This document shows positions 33,606 to 44,969 of a DNA stretch of 64,000 nucleotides, piece by piece. The stretch is from positions 45,912,001-45,976,000 of the forward strand of contig OY754466.1 in assembly GCA_963575645.1 (NCBI GenBank). The letters are read 5' to 3'. The position numbers and the translations under genes are program-made. How positions within the stretch are numbered: position 1 is the stretch's first letter; each line of letters opens with the position of its first letter. The notes under the pieces were generated by a model. The model did no database searches. It was not told the DNA's origin and saw only the letters and a list, made by a program, of their open reading frames with translations. Source of the DNA: Xanthostigma xanthostigma. Taxonomy: Eukaryota; Arthropoda; Insecta; Raphidioptera; Raphidiidae.

Positions 33606-34156
33606 TCTTCGACTTCATTTGTATCTCTAACTTCATTCCCGTCCGACGTATTGGACTGTGCTATCGCTAATCGGATTAAGTGCTGCGCTCGACTTAGATG
33701 CCCTCGTGTGAATCGATAATATTGTTTCTTTGCGAGTTATCAGCATTAATACTGATGGCTTGTAATTAGACAAACAACAACATTCCAACGATCTCGACCA
33801 GGAGCGTAGCTGAAATTTAACACCGACCGAACATTCTCCTAAGCTTAACCATTTGATTTTGTTCTTTAACCAGTAAAATAAGGCTGAAGATACTTTGGGG
33901 TACGTGCACAATCATCGTTGACCTTGATTATTTTCCAACAATAGACTGACTTTTATTTTTAAAATGTTCATATCGTAGTTATTAAGCCCCGAAGGAATTT
34001 TTATTTCGATCAAGTGTAATAGTTTCATAGAAAATAAAATAACACATAACACTTTTAAATATGTAAAATGACGCGAAAAAATAAGCCGCCATGTTTACCT
34101 ACTGTTACGTCACTCTTGTTGTATATATAAACAAGTACAAATAAGGCTCGTTTAGT
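33606..34156. other. Unassigned stretch
   Basis: A 92-codon minus frame (33633-33911) has no recognisable domain. Nothing else seen. Confidence 0.3.
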
Positions 34157-34157
34157 G

Positions 34158-34400
34158 TTTACTACAAGTCTGACGTCACACTTCAAACTATCATGGCGGG
34201 CAGCGTCTTTTGACATGTCAAAAAAATGCAATTTTAGAATTGAAATAATAATCAATGCCGTGTTTAGACATGTGTGTGTGTTTACTACAAGTCTGACGTC
34301 ACACTTCAAACTATCATGGCGAGCAGCGTCTTTTGACGTGTCACAAATTTGCAATTTTAAAATTGAAATACTAAATCAATGTCGTGTTTTCGTTAATACA
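34158..34400 (+). repeat. 123-bp tandem duplication
   Basis: TTTACTACAAGTCTGACGTC starts at 34158 and again at 34281; the units agree with few changes through ATCATGGCG, GCAGCGTCTTTTGAC and AAATCAATGYCGTGTTT. Each unit holds the palindrome TGACGTCA. The overlapping open frames on both strands are by-products of the duplication. Confidence 0.8.
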
Positions 34401-35340
34401 CACCGAGAATTTCTGATTTCTTATTCGATAAATTACCGTTTCCACATATATTTAAGGTAGTTTGGGAGCCTCAATCCCAAGTCAAATTAATGACTTTTTT
34501 TTTCTCAAATAATTGCCCAAATCATGCTATAATAATTAATAGAAATTCACATAAAAAATTATTTGATTTAATTTAATGCGAATTATAATTAAATAATTAT
34601 AGTAATGTAATTAATAAAATATTAATTGATTAGTACTCAGCTGTCACTAGTCACTGTCACTACAACAACAAAGATAAACAACAGAGATAGAGGCCACATG
34701 TCAGTATTAAAAAATTAATAAAATCAAAAGTACGTGGTAAATTATTCTGAAATTTTTGCAGTCTGTATTTCAAACATCGTTCTATCCATTAAAAAGTTTT
34801 TTTGTGGGGTCAAGTTTGTCAATTTTTTACAGACCCTCACCTTCCGGAGTTATTGAACAAGGACACTCATAACGGCTCGTGTATTTTTGCATAACTTTAA
34901 TTAATCATATCTCTTAAACGGTGTGGTAAAAAAATCTGATTCTTTTTCTGTAGGTGTCTTTAATTATATTAATTGTAATATCCTTAAGATATTATAGAAA
35001 ATAATACACCAGAAGTTTTTATCTTAGTTATTTATTTAACGTTCAAATTAGGAATGAATTATATATTATTACAAATGGTATTTTAAAATTAAAACTATTC
35101 TGTTACATAAGTGAACTGAAACATTATATAAATTGGCTCCATTACAATAATCTTTTGAATAAATATAAAAAATTAAGCGTCAAGTTTATGTCATTTGGCT
35201 ACCACTAAACTACCTTAAATCGTATATTTTTTATAGTGTCAAATTGTTCGTACATTCAATTTAAGCTATATTATAATCCAGTTGATACTACGTCAGTTCT
35301 CGGATTAGAACCTGATGGCTCGTAGGAAGCGTATAATGTA
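34401..35340. other. AT-rich intergenic stretch
   Basis: No coding frame, no shared repeat. 'ACTACCTTAAA' style ends (~34454 and ~35208: TTTAAGGTAGTTTGG and CTAAACTACCTTAAA) are inverted and may bound an old element of about 760 bp. Confidence 0.35.
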
Positions 35341-35683
35341 ATTTGTAAACAGCGACATTCCTACACGCTTTGGCGTTCTCAAGCCGTGTCTGTTTGTTGT
35401 TGATTGTACTTCTGAAGGTGTCGTTCACTTTTCAATCGGAAAAAGTACTGGAAGTTGATATTGTAAATCTATACCGACAGTTCACAGTGGCAAGTCAATG
35501 CACCGAGCGTAGTCGTGACTCGTGCATGAATTACGGTGGTGTTAGAGCCGCACACATTTGTCAGTTTCCAACCCCCGTTCGTTCGGCGGGCAATGATGCG
35601 ACACGCGCGCACCGGGAACGATGGTCGTTTCGAGGAGGGAACAGTACAACGACCCTGCCGATTCTTCTACACGTTTATATATA
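35341..35683 (+). other. GC-richer island, left part (possible 5' regulatory region)
   Basis: CG-rich compared with the window and free of repeats. An open frame at 35370 (TTG start) runs into the MITE and has a hydrophobic start but no recognisable domain, so I do not call it a gene. Removing the MITE at 35684-36454 would rejoin this with 36455-36842. Confidence 0.3.
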
Positions 35684-36454
35684 CAGGGTGTCCCATTAAG
35701 AATGGGACATAGAACAACCGCAGATTCTCCAATTCAAAATAAAACGATTAAGCGAAATATGCTTAGATAAAATGTTACTCGTTTCCGAAATACGGGGTGT
35801 TGAAGTTGAAAACTGAAAAATTATTAATGTCCATATAATTTTTTTAATACACCGTATAATTTTACTCAAATCGGCACACTTGTTAAATATCATAAAATGC
35901 ACCTAACAATAAAAAAATTAGTTCAGTACGCTCTACCAGTGGCGTACCGCAGGAGTAAGTAATGCTTGTACCCCTTCTAAATGTTACGCCGCTGTCTAAA
36001 TTTTAATTTTGACTATAATTTTAATTTTTTTGATATTTTCTAAGTCAATAATGTACACTTGTTAGTTTGTTGTAAAGTCATTGGTTTTCGAGATATTCGC
36101 AGTTTTTTTAAGACAAAATTGTAAAAATGAATATTATTAATAATAATACAAATAAAAAGTACCTACATGTCTATCTATCTTTAACTGCGAATATCTCGAA
36201 AACCAATGATTTTACAACAAACTAACAAGTGCACATTATTGACTTAGAAAATATCAAAAAAATTAAAATTATAGTCAAAATTAAAATTTAGACAGCGGCG
36301 TAACATTTAGAAGGGGTACAAGCATTACTTACTCCTGCCGTACGCCACTGGTAGAGCGAGTAACATTTTATCTAAGCATATTTCGCTTAATCGTTTTATT
36401 TTGAATTGGAGAATCTGCGGTTGTTCTATGTCCCATTCTTAATGGGACACCCTG
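35684..36454. mobile_element. TA-flanked MITE, CAGGGTGTCCC type
   Basis: Ends CAGGGTGTCCCATTAAGAAT and perfect complement; arms extend hundreds of bases (e.g. AAACGATTAAGCGAAATATG, CCAGTGGCGTAC), so it is nearly a complete fold-back. TA on both sides (35682-35683, 36455-36456). 771 bp. Confidence 0.85.
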
Positions 36455-36456
36455 TA

Positions 36457-36842
36457 TATATGCGCGATGTTATGGCACACACATATAAATGGTGCGTGTT
36501 TCTGTGTGGTCGGTGCGCGCAAACTCGGAATGCACGATGCGTGTATGTTTTTTTTTGTGTGTGTCATCGGCCCGGAACGACGAAGCACCGCGGTCGTCGT
36601 ACCCGCCGTTACAGGACTGCCGAAACGCATTTGTGTACGCTGTAAAAACAACGCACCAAGTAGTGCAGTGGACTTCCCCGCTTAGTGCGTGACTATGAGG
36701 TGTAAGGGACTTAAGGCCGCTGCACACGAGGCTAGAGACACTGCTAGATTGCTTGCCAGATCTACTAGTTTTCTAACTCCTATTGGTCGTAGCGTGATAT
36801 TATATAGCCTATAGCCTTCCTCGATAAATGGGCTACCCAACG
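36457..36842 (+). other. GC-richer island, right part
   Basis: Continues the CG-rich composition of 35341-35683, with many CG dinucleotides between 36500 and 36700 and overlapping open frames on both strands but no domain. GAG|GTGTAAG at about 36697-36705 is a possible splice donor. Confidence 0.3.
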
Positions 36843-37197
36843 GTCTCGCCCGGTTTTACCCGGGTGCAAAAGAACGAATGGGGGAAGAGACATGAGTATG
36901 CACATTTATCTTAGTTTACCGAGATGAATGTTGTGTCCAAATTTCATGATGTTCGGAGTTACCGTTCAAAAGATTTTGTCGGACGGACAAATTTTAAGTT
37001 ACATTTTGCAACATTTTTCATTGATGCTCCGCTCCTATTGGTTGTAGCGTGATATTGCATAGCCTATAGCCTTCCTCGATAAATCGACTATCCCAACAAA
37101 AAAAAAATTTCAATTCGAACCAGTAGTTCCTGAGATTCGTTCGTTCAACCAACCAAGCAAACAAACAAACTCTTCAGCTTTATATATTAGTATAGAT
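36843..37197 (+). repeat. Retroelement 3'-tail (RTE-like), copy 1
   Basis: Begins near TCTCGCCCGGTTTTACCCGG, includes CGTTCAAAAGATTTTGTCGG and CCAGTAGTTCCTGAGATT, then CAAACAAACAAACTCTTC and a TATATATTAGTATAGATT end. Other copies: 45735-46075 (+) and 46836-47185 (-). From memory this pattern is the truncated 3' end of lepidopteran non-LTR elements. Confidence 0.65.
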
Positions 37198-37239
37198 TAC
37201 ACCAGATATACTATGTATGTAATGAAGCGACCTCACCGA

Positions 37240-37540
37240 AAGGATGCACGCGTGTGTGTATGTATGTGTGCGTGGGGACCGAGAGAAGCCAGGACGCGAA
37301 TGGGGTGACGGAGCGGCAGACACACGGGATTTGTGGTGCGTGCCCTGGCCGTGAACTTCGCTTCGATGTCGCACACGCGCGCTCACGCCACGGCCGCCAC
37401 CCACCGCCGCCGCCGGCCGCCGCCAACCCGTTCGAGTCTTACGTGGGCAATGACGATGATGATGATACATCCGCTTTAATGTCACCGACGACGCCCGATG
37501 AAACGCGTCGTCACTCTTCATATTACGTTTGAGGCATCGA
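37240..37540 (+). other. GC-rich segment with a weak coding-like frame
   Basis: A + strand frame to TGA at 37530-37532 ends in a plausible-looking stretch: a Pro/Ala run followed by NPFESYVGNDDDDDTSAL and SPTTPDETRRHSSYYV. Asp codons alternate GAC/GAT. There is no ATG-led start, no acceptor I can defend upstream, and a GC-rich repeat such as GCCGCCGCC gives such frames by chance. It may be a terminal exon fragment, or nothing. Confidence 0.2.
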
Positions 37541-37864
37541 AATTCGAATTTTTGTAGATTGACCGTTTTTGGTTGATACCACTTTCGATTCTGAAATACT
37601 GCGGTCATCGATGACAGGTGGTCTGCGAAGCTTCGGTTAATTTCTACCATTGACCACTTTAGATTCCGATGAACTGTGGTTAACGAAAGCATGTTTTATG
37701 ACAAATCCGCCGGTTCCGTGGAATTTGTGTTCAGGACGAAAAAGAGATATTTAAAATGTTCTAATTGTTTCTACTAAATGATTTATTTCGTTTGGGTGCC
37801 AAACGGACACGACATCCAAAAAAATGTTCAGTTTGGCAATGATTAAGTAGGGTTTTATATAAAG

Positions 37865-38296
37865 GTAGTTTTTTTTTGACGTGATAACGTCTTATAAATT
37901 GATGAAACGCCGGCTGCACGCACGAAAAAGAGTAACGTTCCGCAAGCGAGAGCGCGATATAAGCGACAGTCTCTCTCTTCTCGCGTGACGTCAGAGAGTA
38001 GTGTGCGTTCAACATTTTTTTCGGCTGTTCCAGCGAAATCTACATCTGACAGATGGCCAGATAAATTATACGGTTTGTTAACAAATATATAATATATATA
38101 CATTCTTTTAAATGTCTTTTATAATTGCTTAAAAATATGTATTTTGCTTTGGTTGATCAAATTATTAGTCGGTAAAAATATAGTTTGACAGCTACTAAAA
38201 TTTAGGTTACGTATTATTAAATATGATATTCAAGCGGGATACGTTATCACCTAAAACTATCGTCCTTAAACCGACTTTACAGACAACCATTTTTTT
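37865..38296 (+). repeat. 'GACGTGATAACGTC' repeat family, copy 3
   Basis: Starts GACGTGATAACGTCTTATA, includes GCACGAAAAAGAGTAACG, GCAAGCGAGAGCGCGATATA and CTTCTCGCGTGACGTCAGAG, ends in ACGTTATCACCTAAAACTAT and CTTTACAGACAACCA. A ~200-bp AT-rich segment (38000-38210) replaces part of the right arm. Confidence 0.7.
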
Positions 38297-38884
38297 TTTA
38301 TTATTATTTTATTTAGTTGTAATTCGAATTTGCACCTTGATCGGAATCGTATACAGCAAAAAGAAGTATGCGTGGACTGTAAGATTTGAAATTAGAAAAT
38401 GATCGAAGAATTTCCGAAGTGGAAACAAAATGGCGGTCGGTTGTCGTGTCGTGTATTTGTTTGTACCTTAGATAACGGCTAAGTTATTTATTATATTAAA
38501 ATAATATATACATTGTTTATTTATTTATAAACACGTACACAGTACATGCACATAGCGTAAATATGCATGCATTATGTGTAAGCATGGATGAGCCAATCTA
38601 ATTGAGTCAACGCCAGTGGCGTACAAACAATCGTTCATGTCGGGACAGCGAGAAGCACAACAGCTGAAAGGAAAACAAAACCACGCGCTCCGACAGGCCT
38701 GTAAGCTTGAACTGAACAGTTCGCCGGATGAACTGTCGTCCTTCCTACCATTCGGGTAAATCTCAGCCTTATAGGCCATTAAAATGGCTGACTCAGTTTC
38801 CATTAATTCGAAAATTAGAATGACTTTTCCATGGTTACAATATTGAATTTTGACAAGATACAGGCAAAAAACTGACGAAACACA
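38297..38884. other. Unassigned stretch
   Basis: No domain in the 92-codon minus frame at 38525-38803; no repeat recognised. Confidence 0.3.
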
Positions 38885-38995
38885 GTTTTTTTTTTTAACT
38901 CTTTTTTAACTTTTTTAACAGGTTGACAGATGGTGTATCGTATTTATATAATTGTTCCCTCAAATTTGCACCCTTTTGCAATTTTGTGGAAATTT
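38885..38995 (+). repeat. Dispersed repeat, partner of 24104-24245
   Basis: Shares the poly-T/AACTCTTTTTTAAC start and AATTTGCACCCTTTTGC block, in the same order. Confidence 0.55.
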
Positions 38996-39252
38996 TTAGG
39001 ATCAAATCGTTTTCATTTTACTGCTCTAAATAGTAAAAAGAATTAAAAAAAAAGTGTAAAATATGGGGTAAAGGTTGCCTGATAAAAAGGACGCATTTTC
39101 TCGGGTTTTCTTTTTTTTCCCTCCTTTCAGCTGGTCATTTTTACGCATTCGATTTTTTTTCTGTACTTTTTTTGTAGTTTTATGTCAAAATGGTAGTATA
39201 AAAGTGTTATAATATACCTACATATTCGAAATTGGTATACTAGCTTCTATTT

Positions 39253-39535
39253 AATGATGAAGGAAGATTTTGGTTGAGGATCATAAATAAGCTTTACCAA
39301 TGTTACGCTAGTGACTAACGTTTCGAAAAATTTATTTTCGTCTTCAGGGTCTCAAGCTGGTCAAAAGGTGGTAAATTGTTCTAACAGTATGCATGATCAT
39401 CATTATTATTATGAGTTTGAGGGCCCGAAGATTAAAATGTTTTTTTCGAAACGTTGGCCACTAGCGTAATGTTGGTAAAGCTTATTTATGATCCTCAACC
39501 AAAACCTTCCCTTCCTTCATCGTAACATTCTATTG
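39253..39535. repeat. Fold-back, Penelope-like remnant with degenerate hammerhead cores
   Basis: Arms share GGTTGAGGATCATAAATAAG, CTTTACCAATGTTACGCTAG and AACGTTTCGAAAAA in inverted orientation. On the minus strand CTGAAGA (39341-39347) and GAAAC (39320-39324) flank a CGAAAA/TTTTCG stem; the other arm has CGAAGA ... GAAAC at 39426-39452. Confidence 0.55.
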
Positions 39536-40614
39536 GATCAACACTACTTTATGCTGAAGACTTCTATTTAATACCTATGTTAATATATTATAATATTTTT
39601 TTTAATTCCCCCTCTTTTTTATTCGATGACGCCATATTTAAAGTGTTATTGGTCGACAATTTTATTTATTTGAAGAGTTCTATTCAGACGTTAATCAAAG
39701 ATTTAAAGTATTATACCCTATGCCACTTCCACAATTAAGACGAAGTTAACGACACCTCATAATATGTTAAATCGTTTAGGCTACAAAGCGCGTCAAAGAA
39801 ATAGACATACATCCGAAAAACATTACCCTTCCGGGCCAGCCGGGTAATAACCGAGTGGCGCGTTAATTTTAACCAGCTACACGAGTATTGCGAAAACACG
39901 TCAGATGCCTTCGGGTCAGTTCGGCATTCAGATAAACATTCTCAGCTCAGCACTCTCAGCTTTTGACTGCTTAGCAAGACGTCACTGTTCAGTAATAGAA
40001 CTGGTTGTACCGTTGCGTGATAGTTTTTTAGGGCTTGCACACGGGCATAATTTTATGCATAAATATAAAGAAGAATATATGCCGTCTCCGTCTCACTTTC
40101 TCGCCGCGTGCATTGGTCAGAGTGAGAGGGAACGTGGATACAGCGTTTGTTGAAAGCCCGAACTGCAACTTTAGAACGTATCGACTTATTTCCAGAGAAA
40201 GTTTTCCGGTATCATTATGTAAATAGGGAATAACGGTCTGACAAGACCTATTTACATATGCAATACAAATCGGTGCCCTTTCTACCGTCGTTCCCCGAGC
40301 ACATTGCGAAACCGTGAATTATGCCAGTGGGCGTTCATTGAAAGCTTGTCTGATGAAATACACAATTTTTATGAAACACAAGCTTTCCGGTTCAGATTCG
40401 TCCGGGCAAATTTTGGATTAACAACGAAATGATTAACAACAACACATTGCTTGCATGTCACTTACTTCATATTATGTAGTTTAGTCAGCGTACATCAATT
40501 TAGCGCAGAAATCGCGAGCAGAATCCCGACTTGCTTTAAATTTTCTTTTACTGGTCATCCGTCTTTTGTCTTCACGTAATAATATGTAGACTTGGAAAAA
40601 CGCAGACTTTTAAC
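39536..40614. other. Unassigned stretch
   Basis: An AAGAGTTCTATTCAGACG / GTTAATCAAAGATTTAAA string at 39674-39700 belongs to the Penelope-associated repeat. The 82- and 63-codon frames around 39905-40226 have no domain. Confidence 0.35.
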
Positions 40615-41448
40615 AAGGACCGGCGGATGGTGTTCATCTCGAGTGGGTAGTTGGCCGGGAAGGTTACGAAAACTAACCCAACTCAGATTTCTCAACGTTA
40701 TTTTAAATTAGGAAAATTTTAGTCGTGCTACTCTTCGTTAGGGCAAACTAATTAAAAGGTTACTTCGCCTTACTACGGCAGTCATGACCGCGTTATCACA
40801 TAAATTGAACAAATCTATATTATATGGGCTATGGGCAAGGAGGCGGAGCTACAAATTTTTCGATGCGAGCGTTTGTGGTGAGCACTAGGGGAAACTTCAA
40901 CCTCAAATTTTCCGTATGTCAGTGAGCAATGTTTATTAAAAGTGAAAATAGTTACAATTTTATGAAGTTTTTTAATTACAAATAAAACATGGGCAAAACT
41001 AAGCGATCTGGAAATGCTTGGTGTATCCCGGGCTGTTGCGCTGATGGCGAATTAAGTAAAATAAAGGCCATTGGTGCCATAATTTGACGTTCCGCTGTTA
41101 GTGTAAACAAATTAATTATTTATATATTGTACGTCATAATTGATAAATAAATAATTCTCACACACCTTTTATGTTATGCTATTTATACAATTGTTTACAA
41201 TCTGAATTTTATGGTACCTACTTATATAAAATTAACATCAGCTTTCCTTATTACATTTTTTTTGACACATCATGGCCAACTAAAGTTTTTGACTTATCAC
41301 CATAGAAACATGTCGCGATTTCCATAAAAAGTGAGTTCAATAATTCTCCGTTACCCACTAGCGGCGCTAGTAGGCTTCGTGCACACAGCCTATAAGGTAC
41401 CACAGAACTCCGAGTGGGTAGTACTACCCATATTACCCGCCGGCCCTG
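40615..41448 (+). mobile_element. Inverted-repeat element containing a THAP-like coding scrap
   Basis: AAGGACCGGCGGATG at left pairs with TACCCGCCGGCCCTG at right, and CGAGTGGGTAGT recurs near both ends. Outside are similar but not identical octamers (CTTTTAAC at 40607-40614, CTTCTAAA at 41449-41456), compatible with an old 8-bp duplication. 834 bp. Confidence 0.5.
40989..41087 (+). pseudogene. Truncated THAP-type zinc-finger start (32 codons)
   Basis: ATG at 40989, stop TGA at 41085-41087. The peptide starts MGKTKRSGNAWCIPGCCADG. A Cys-x3-Cys with Pro-Gly between (C-I-P-G-C) in the first 20 residues is how THAP domains begin; THAP is the DNA-binding module of P-element-type transposases and of several host proteins. 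The remaining domain residues (the C-x(35-50)-C-x2-H pair and the AVPTIF motif) are absent, so this is a scrap. Position inside an inverted-repeat element supports a transposase origin. Confidence 0.35.
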
Positions 41449-41456
41449 CTTCTAAA

Positions 41457-42123
41457 CAGTGAGATTTTTTTCAAATCGGTTCGGTAGTTCGTGTGATACC
41501 TGCCCCAAACGTTCCTCTTTATGGATATTTAACGCCGTTCAAAAGGGATAAATGCTATAATCTCTATTGCAAATACAACTTTTAAATCGCCATATTGATT
41601 ACGTCACAAATAAACTTTGTGTATATGCCAGAATAACATTACGCAGGTGATTTATACATATACAGCTCCATGTCAATGTACATATCTGGTATATAGATAC
41701 ATATGCGTGCATTGGTACGTGTATATAATGTACAATATATATGTAAATACATAATAACGGCGCAACATTGTGGCCTTGACGGCGAGACGCGGTTTGGAGT
41801 ACGATCAAAACACACCTTTCACCCAGCTGGCGAGACGCTTTGCAGCGCTGCCCAGCGGTAGATATACGAAACACACATATATACCGTACAGTTTACATTA
41901 TTAAAGAGCTTTTTGCAGTACTGTAGCGCGACATAGCGGCTGAAATAATAGCGCCGAATTGCACCTTGAATGTAAAAGCATGCTACGCGAGCGACCGCCA
42001 TGTCTTTAGCAAACACCTGCCCAGGATCGGACTGGGCCGGAAGGGCCCGGGGCCCGAGACTGGATAATCGTATACTATCGGAAAATAATGAAATATATAC
42101 CAATTATTAATATCAACGATATA
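41457..42123. other. Unassigned stretch
   Basis: Open frames of 91-94 codons on the minus strand have no domain. Alternating ATATGTA-type sequence at 41690-41755 is low-complexity. Confidence 0.3.
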
Positions 42124-42884
42124 CAGGGTGTTTGGAAGCTGGGTGCAAAGCTTTAAGGGGGTGTTAGTATAGACCATATAGAACATTTTCAGCCATATTT
42201 GTCCTAACCAAAGTCTGATAATTTTTTTTTTAGGGAACTTTTACGATTTTAGTACCAAAATCCCAAAATTTTCCAATTAAGTGCTAATAACGCAAAATTT
42301 AAATGGAAATGTTTATTTTTTTAATGTACTTTATTAGCCTAATGTGTGTTTAATAGTACCAAATAAATTTAAAGCACCGTTTTTACTAAAAAAATAACTT
42401 TCAGACTATTTAAACATAACAGAAAAAAATGTCAAAGAAAAAGATGGATTTTTATTGACATTTAAAAAAATAAATAAAATAGCTACAGGTGTTCAGACAA
42501 TTTTAAAAACATGCTGAGTTATTGTTCTTTCTGTTAAAGTATCATTTACCTGGATATCTTTACCATTTTTGAAGTTAGGAATCCTGAACCAGTTAAAGGT
42601 AAGAAATTAAAAATTTCAAGAAAATCAAAACAAGCCTAATTTTGCTCAAATAACTTTAAACTGATGTCTAAAACAATATTCGAGATTATTTTTTAGTCTA
42701 CTGTGTAATAATAATAAACTTACCCGAACAAAAATGTAAAGAGGAGCCTTACAGAACTAAAATCGTAAAAGTTCCCTAAAAAAAAAATATCAGACTTTGG
42801 TTAGGACAAATATGGCTTAAACTGTTCTATATGGTCTATACTAACACCCCATTAAGGCTTTGCACCCAGCTTCCAAACACCCTG
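42124..42884. mobile_element. TA-flanked MITE, CAGGGTGTTTGG type
   Basis: Ends CAGGGTGTTTGGAAGCTGGG and perfect complement, arms ~120 bp including TGCAAAG, ACCATATAGAAC and GGACAAATATGGC. TA on both sides (42122-42123, 42885-42886). 761 bp, AT-rich interior without coding. Confidence 0.85.
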
Positions 42885-42934
42885 TATATTATTAGGTAAT
42901 CGATATAATGCACCTCTTTCGCATTATTTGAAAA

Positions 42935-43528
42935 CTAGTGTGCCCTGTGCGAATTATTCGCACTAAATAAGTATAATAATTATCACTTTACAAAATTATT
43001 TTTTAAATATGGTTGCAGGTATTCAATTCGTTTCTAATTTTGCACACTGCTTATAACGTTCTTCTTTTTGTTGTATTACAATATGAAGCTCAGATGACAG
43101 ATCGAAGAAATATTTTACTAAAATTGTCATATAGAGGCGCAAGTAGCAAACGCGTTGAGCTTTAAGCCGTCAGATGGCATCATGCAGCATTGCTGTGACG
43201 TTCATCGTTGCTCTCTGTTTCAAAATTAAAGCCGTCAGATGGCAGTATGCAGTATTGTGTCTGTTGTATTACAATATGAAGGTCAGATGACAGATCGAAG
43301 TGTTGACGTTGTTTCAAAATTAAAGTCGTCAGATGGCAGACGTTGTTCAGCGTTCCTGTATTTTAATTAATTTACAAAAACAAAAGCAATAATAAATTTT
43401 TTAGTTGTCGATGTCAGTAGAGCAAGCAATTATCTGTAAAATGATATATAATTTATGTGGAGAAATTGTGAGGTTTTTTCTAAAAAGGGAGGCAAACATC
43501 TTTAACCTTAGCGTATTAATATATATGA
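42935..43528 (-). mobile_element. Non-autonomous Helitron, copy 3
   Basis: Minus strand: TC after A at 43528/43529, hairpin GTGCGAATAATTCGCAC, CTAG before T at 42935/42934. 594 bp; nearly identical to copy 1 except small indels among the GTCAGATGGCA modules. Confidence 0.85.
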
Positions 43529-44105
43529 TTTGTACCGAATCGATCGAGTTTTTAAGAACATCTAAAAATTAAATTTCATTTTTTTAATATCTCTGACTTT
43601 TGAAACAATGTCAAAATATGTATTATGCTATAATGATACACGTCTAAATAAGTTGATTCGATCGAAAGTTATCGACGTTCAGAAATTTTCAAAACTAGTT
43701 TCAGGGAACAGGGGTGGCCTGCTCAGGTTCAACCATTTTCGATTTTTTCTATTTCACTAAGGGTTGTGAATGTTAACTTTGCCCGCCTCAGACTCGGCCG
43801 CGTTTATTGCTAATCATGATTTTTTTTTTTTTTTTGATAAAAATCCAATAAAAAATAAGCGACATAACTGCGTATATTTTGGTCCGTTTCCTGTCAATCT
43901 TATTTTGTCTTCCTGTCAAAACTGTACCATCGGTTCCGACGCGAGACACCGTACTTTTACTGTCGTAATAATTGCAAGGTAGTGCGTTTATTAGCTACAG
44001 GAAATTTTTTATTAGCCTAATTGAATGGCAACAAATTTTTAATTAACGATTAAAAGAAATAATTATCGAAAAACGCACAGTAAGTTACATTTTTGCTAGA
44101 GTATA
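43529..44105. other. Unassigned stretch
   Basis: A 70-codon frame at 43770-43982 contains a poly-Phe tract from a T run and shows no domain. Confidence 0.3.
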
Positions 44106-44967
44106 CAGGATGAGTCAGACCACCCGTACCGGTCGTTTTTTTTTTTTAAACGGTTAGTCGTAGAGAGTTGTGTCAAAAATCTGTATTATAGAAGTCCTAA
44201 TGAAGAATCGAATGGTGATATTTTTTTCCCTATTAGTTTGCTCCAGAATGTTCAGAACTCCGGAATTTTAAATGGCACGATAGGTCGAAAGTGGTATTGT
44301 TGAAAAGATCTTTAAAAAATAAGCAAGTTTTGTAGGAAATTCTTTTTTGTTACTGCCACCCCTGTTAAATAATATTCGTTGGAAATTATTAAATTAACAT
44401 GTCATAATAACGAACTGAATTTTAAAAGTCTGCATTAAAAATCTAGTTACCTAATTAAACGACGTCACAAATGTTTAAACTGTCTTCCATTCACTTCTAA
44501 ACACCGCTGAGCTCTTCTAGATATGAGTATCTCTAAGTATTTTCCGACAAAAAAAAAAACAATTTCAATTATTGAAAACTTATTGTGACATTGTTTAATT
44601 AGGTAACTAGATTTTAAATGCCAACTTCTAAAATTAAGTTCGTTATTATGACAATTTAATTTAATAATTTCAAACGAATATTACTTAACAGGGGTGGCGA
44701 TAATTAAAAAAAATGTCCTACAAAACTTGCTTATTTTTTAAAGATCTTTTCAACAATACCACTTTAGACCTATCGTGCCATTTAAAATTCCGGAGCTCTG
44801 AACATTTTGGAGCAAACTAATATAGGGAAGCCGACCTTTTTGGGGGGAAAAAATATCACCATTCGATTCTTCATTAGGGCTTTTATAATACAGATTTTTG
44901 ACACAACTCTCTACGACTAATCGTTTTCGAAAAAAACGACTTGTACGGGGTGGTCTGACTCACCCTG
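44106..44967. mobile_element. TA-flanked MITE, CAGGATGAGTCAGACC type
   Basis: CAGGATGAGTCAGACCACCC at left, GGGTGGTCTGACTCACCCTG-like at right; arms extend ~180 bp (GAGAGTTGTGTCAAAAATCTG, GAAGAATCGAATGGTGATAT) and continue imperfectly to the centre. TA on both sides (44104-44105, 44968-44969). 862 bp. Confidence 0.85.
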
Positions 44968-44969
44968 TA

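Noticed and set aside
35370..35699. 109-codon frame with a hydrophobic N-terminus that could pass for a secreted protein
   Set aside because: It begins at TTG rather than ATG, runs into the MITE's terminal repeat, and shows no domain; explained by GC-rich sequence with few stops.
37180..37692. 170-codon minus-strand frame
   Set aside because: His/Arg/Pro-rich translation of a GC-rich segment, no domain, and it conflicts with the more protein-like + frame; probably chance.
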